DNA from: Hyphomicrobiales bacterium
GTDB taxonomy: Bacteria > Pseudomonadota > Alphaproteobacteria > Rhizobiales > Xanthobacteraceae
Assembly (NCBI GenBank): GCA_021323775.1
Contig: JAJPKK010000042.1
Location: 1-32,895 of the forward strand
Reading direction: 5' to 3'
DNA: 32,895 nt
A program made the translations under genes and the position numbers. Shown piece after piece: positions 31,721 through 32,895 of this stretch; position 1 is the first letter of the stretch, and every line of letters begins with the position of its first letter. Under the pieces are notes generated by a model. It saw only the letters and a program-made list of their open reading frames with translations. It did no database searches and was not told the origin of the DNA.

Positions 31721-32422
31721 TCAAAACTTCTCCACCCATGGCCGCACTTCGATCTCCCAGCTCCAGGCGCTGCGGTGCTGCTGCAAGAGGTGCAGGTAGC
31801 TCTCCGCGATCGCATCGGGATCGAGCGTTGCGTCGGGCCGGTCGGCGGGGTCGGGGCGGCGCGCCGAGCGGATGCCGCCGTCGACGACCACATGAGCAAC
31901 GTGGATGCCTTGGGGGGCAAGTTCGCGCGCCATGCTCTGAGCAAGCCCGCGCAGCGCGAACTTGCCCATGGCGAAGGGCGCCGATTGCGCGTAGCCCTTC
32001 ACGCTCGCGGACGCACCAGTGAAGAAGATCGCGCCCGCGCCCTTCGGCAGCATGCGGCGCGCCGCTTCCTGCGCCACCAGGAAGCCGCCGAAAGCGCTCA
32101 CCGCCAGGGACTTCTGCACCTCAGCGGGATCAAGATCGACCAACTGCCCGCGCGTGCGATAGCTCGCGTTGTAGACGACCGCATAAGGATCGCGGAGGCG
32201 GTCAGCAAGATCGGCAAAGAGTTTCTTCACGGACTCCCGGTCGCTCGCATCGGCGGCGAAAGTCGCGGCGCCGACCTCATCCGCAAGCAGACCGAGATCG
32301 TCGACGCTGCGCGCCGCGAGCGCGATCTTCATGCCGGCGCCCGCAAAGCTTCGCGCGATCGACGCCGAGAGCCCCGAGCCGGCGCCGACGATCAGGGCGA
32401 TTTGGTCTTTGAGGTCCGACAT
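31721..32422 (-). CDS. Short-chain dehydrogenase-like protein lacking catalytic tyrosine
   Basis: The 233-aa SDR fold has the cofactor motif VGAGSGLSASIA (12-23), a variant YNAS (84-87) in place of NNAG, and serines in GASAS (136-140). The YxxxK place reads F150-AMG-K154, so the catalytic tyrosine is replaced by phenylalanine while the lysine is kept. A neighbouring Y144 could not take its place in the usual geometry. The QSMARELAPQGIHVAHVVVDGGI segment is typical of a subgroup of SDRs with this substitution. I chose ATG 32422; the frame upstream runs through a repeat. The function is unknown; it may bind NAD(P) without classical catalysis. Confidence 0.88.
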   Translation of the reverse strand: MSDLKDQIALIVGAGSGLSASIARSFAGAGMKIALAARSVDDLGLLADEVGAATFAADASDRESVKKLFADLADRLRDPYAVVYNASYRTRGQLVDLDPAEVQKSLAVSAFGGFLVAQEAARRMLPKGAGAIFFTGASASVKGYAQSAPFAMGKFALRGLAQSMARELAPQGIHVAHVVVDGGIRSARRPDPADRPDATLDPDAIAESYLHLLQQHRSAWSWEIEVRPWVEKF

Positions 32423-32460
32423 GGGTGCGCTGCCTTTCGAATGAAGCTCTGTTGCCGTAA

Positions 32461-32488
32461 GATGGGTTGGGCGAACGCGAAACCCATC
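32461..32488. repeat. GATGGGTT/AACCCATC small palindrome
   Basis: GATGGGTT (32461-32468) and AACCCATC (32481-32488) flank GGGCGAACGCGA, 39 bases upstream of the SDR start. A related GCGAAACCCATC appears at 22820-22831. Confidence 0.5.
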
Positions 32489-32574
32489 AAGCGGCGCGCA
32501 TGGCAGGGTCTCGGTTCGCTCAGGCCTATCCCACCTCGCCGCCATTTTTTTTCGATGTTGACCCAGCTCTGTTC

Positions 32575-32617
32575 TGTCATTGCCCTTGCCCGATCACGTC
32601 GGGGGAGGGCAATGACA
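32575..32617. repeat. TGTCATTGCCC hairpin between tctA and SDR
   Basis: TGTCATTGCCCTTGCCCGA (32575-32593) pairs with TCGGGGGAGGGCAATGACA (32599-32617), 17 of 19 positions, loop TCACG. It lies 30 bases after the tctA stop (minus strand) and may end that transcript. Confidence 0.75.
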
Positions 32618-32646
32618 CCAGGAGGATCGACGTGCCGTAAAAACGG

Positions 32647-32895
32647 CTACCCCGCGATCTCGCCGCGTGTCCTCTTCATCCCGGGCGCCACCATCACGAC
32701 CAAGATAATCAGCGTCACGATAATGAATGCAAGGCTGATCGGCCGCGTAACAAAAACCGTGGCGTCGCCCTTTGCCATCAGCATGGCGCGGCGCAGGTGC
32801 TCTTCCATCATCGGGCCGAGCACGAAGCCGAGCAGCAGCGGCGGCGCCGGGAAGCCGAGCTTCGTCCATACGAAACCAAGCACGCCGAACAGCGC
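32647..32895 (-). CDS. tctA: TctA-family tripartite tricarboxylate transporter permease, C-terminal end
   Basis: The frame is open at the window edge and ends at a TAG (32647-32649), giving 82 residues of the large permease of a tripartite tricarboxylate transporter. Visible are the family's C-terminal LGFVLGPMMEEHLRRAMLMAKGD (split LGFVLGPMMEEHL, RRAMLMAKGD), the RPISLAFII segment and a last hydrophobic helix (LIILVVMVAPGM) with a basic tail. The rest of the gene, and probably tctB and a receptor, lie beyond the window. It could pair with the Bug receptor at 15013, but the distance makes its own neighbours more likely. Confidence 0.9.
   Translation of the reverse strand, partial: ALFGVLGFVWTKLGFPAPPLLLGFVLGPMMEEHLRRAMLMAKGDATVFVTRPISLAFIIVTLIILVVMVAPGMKRTRGEIAG

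Noticed and set aside
31568-32895. Continuation of the pglZ frame as a real fusion protein
   Set aside because: From about 31721 on it is exactly antisense to the SDR and tctA genes, both of which show family motifs; an open frame is easy to obtain in DNA of this GC content.

Overview
The window is high-GC DNA, clearly above 60% G+C by eye, that reads like an alphaproteobacterium of the order Hyphomicrobiales (Bradyrhizobium/Xanthobacteraceae side). This rests on the gene families present (DUF3551, Bug/TctC receptors, xanthine-dehydrogenase-family hydroxylases, a Rieske oxygenase) and on the dense intergenic palindromes of the GTAGGGTGGGC and CCTCTCCCCGCTTGCGGGGAG types. No rRNA, tRNA or CRISPR array was seen.

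Layout. 1-309 is the tail of a group II intron: the end of its maturase plus domains V and VI. 525-7608 is a catabolic cluster. It holds a three-subunit molybdenum hydroxylase whose [2Fe-2S] subunit carries a Tat signal, then a 54-residue single-span membrane protein, a four-helix cytochrome b, an unknown 127-aa protein and a degenerate 3-hydroxyisobutyrate-dehydrogenase-like enzyme. I infer a periplasmic hydroxylase that passes electrons through the cytochrome b to the quinone pool. 7909-14710 is mostly ordinary: a pentapeptide-repeat protein, rpe, an SDR, purB, two small secreted proteins, a ParDE toxin-antitoxin pair and murI.

15013-22755 is accessory. It has a Bug-type solute receptor, a Rieske oxygenase, a two-gene unit resembling a toxin with its partner (peptidoglycan-binding-like N-terminus plus glycine-zipper C-terminus, then an overlapping unknown gene), a tannase/feruloyl-esterase-family hydrolase and a Tat-exported polysaccharide deacetylase. 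23072-27651 has a double helix-hairpin-helix protein and a second molybdenum hydroxylase operon of the PaoABC type. 27877-30442 has a secreted hypothetical protein, a nitroreductase and a flavin-reductase-like protein.

The right end (30443-32895) is a scarred region. It has a repeat island, an AT-rich patch, a truncated BREX pglZ start (about 149 codons), an SDR lacking the usual catalytic tyrosine, and the C-terminal end of a TctA permease running off the window. The reading frame of the pglZ fragment stays open to the window edge, but beyond about 31567 it is antisense to the SDR and tctA genes and is probably not coding.

The most unusual parts are the cytochrome-b-linked periplasmic molybdenum hydroxylase cluster, the glycine-zipper protein with its overlapping partner, and the BREX scar.
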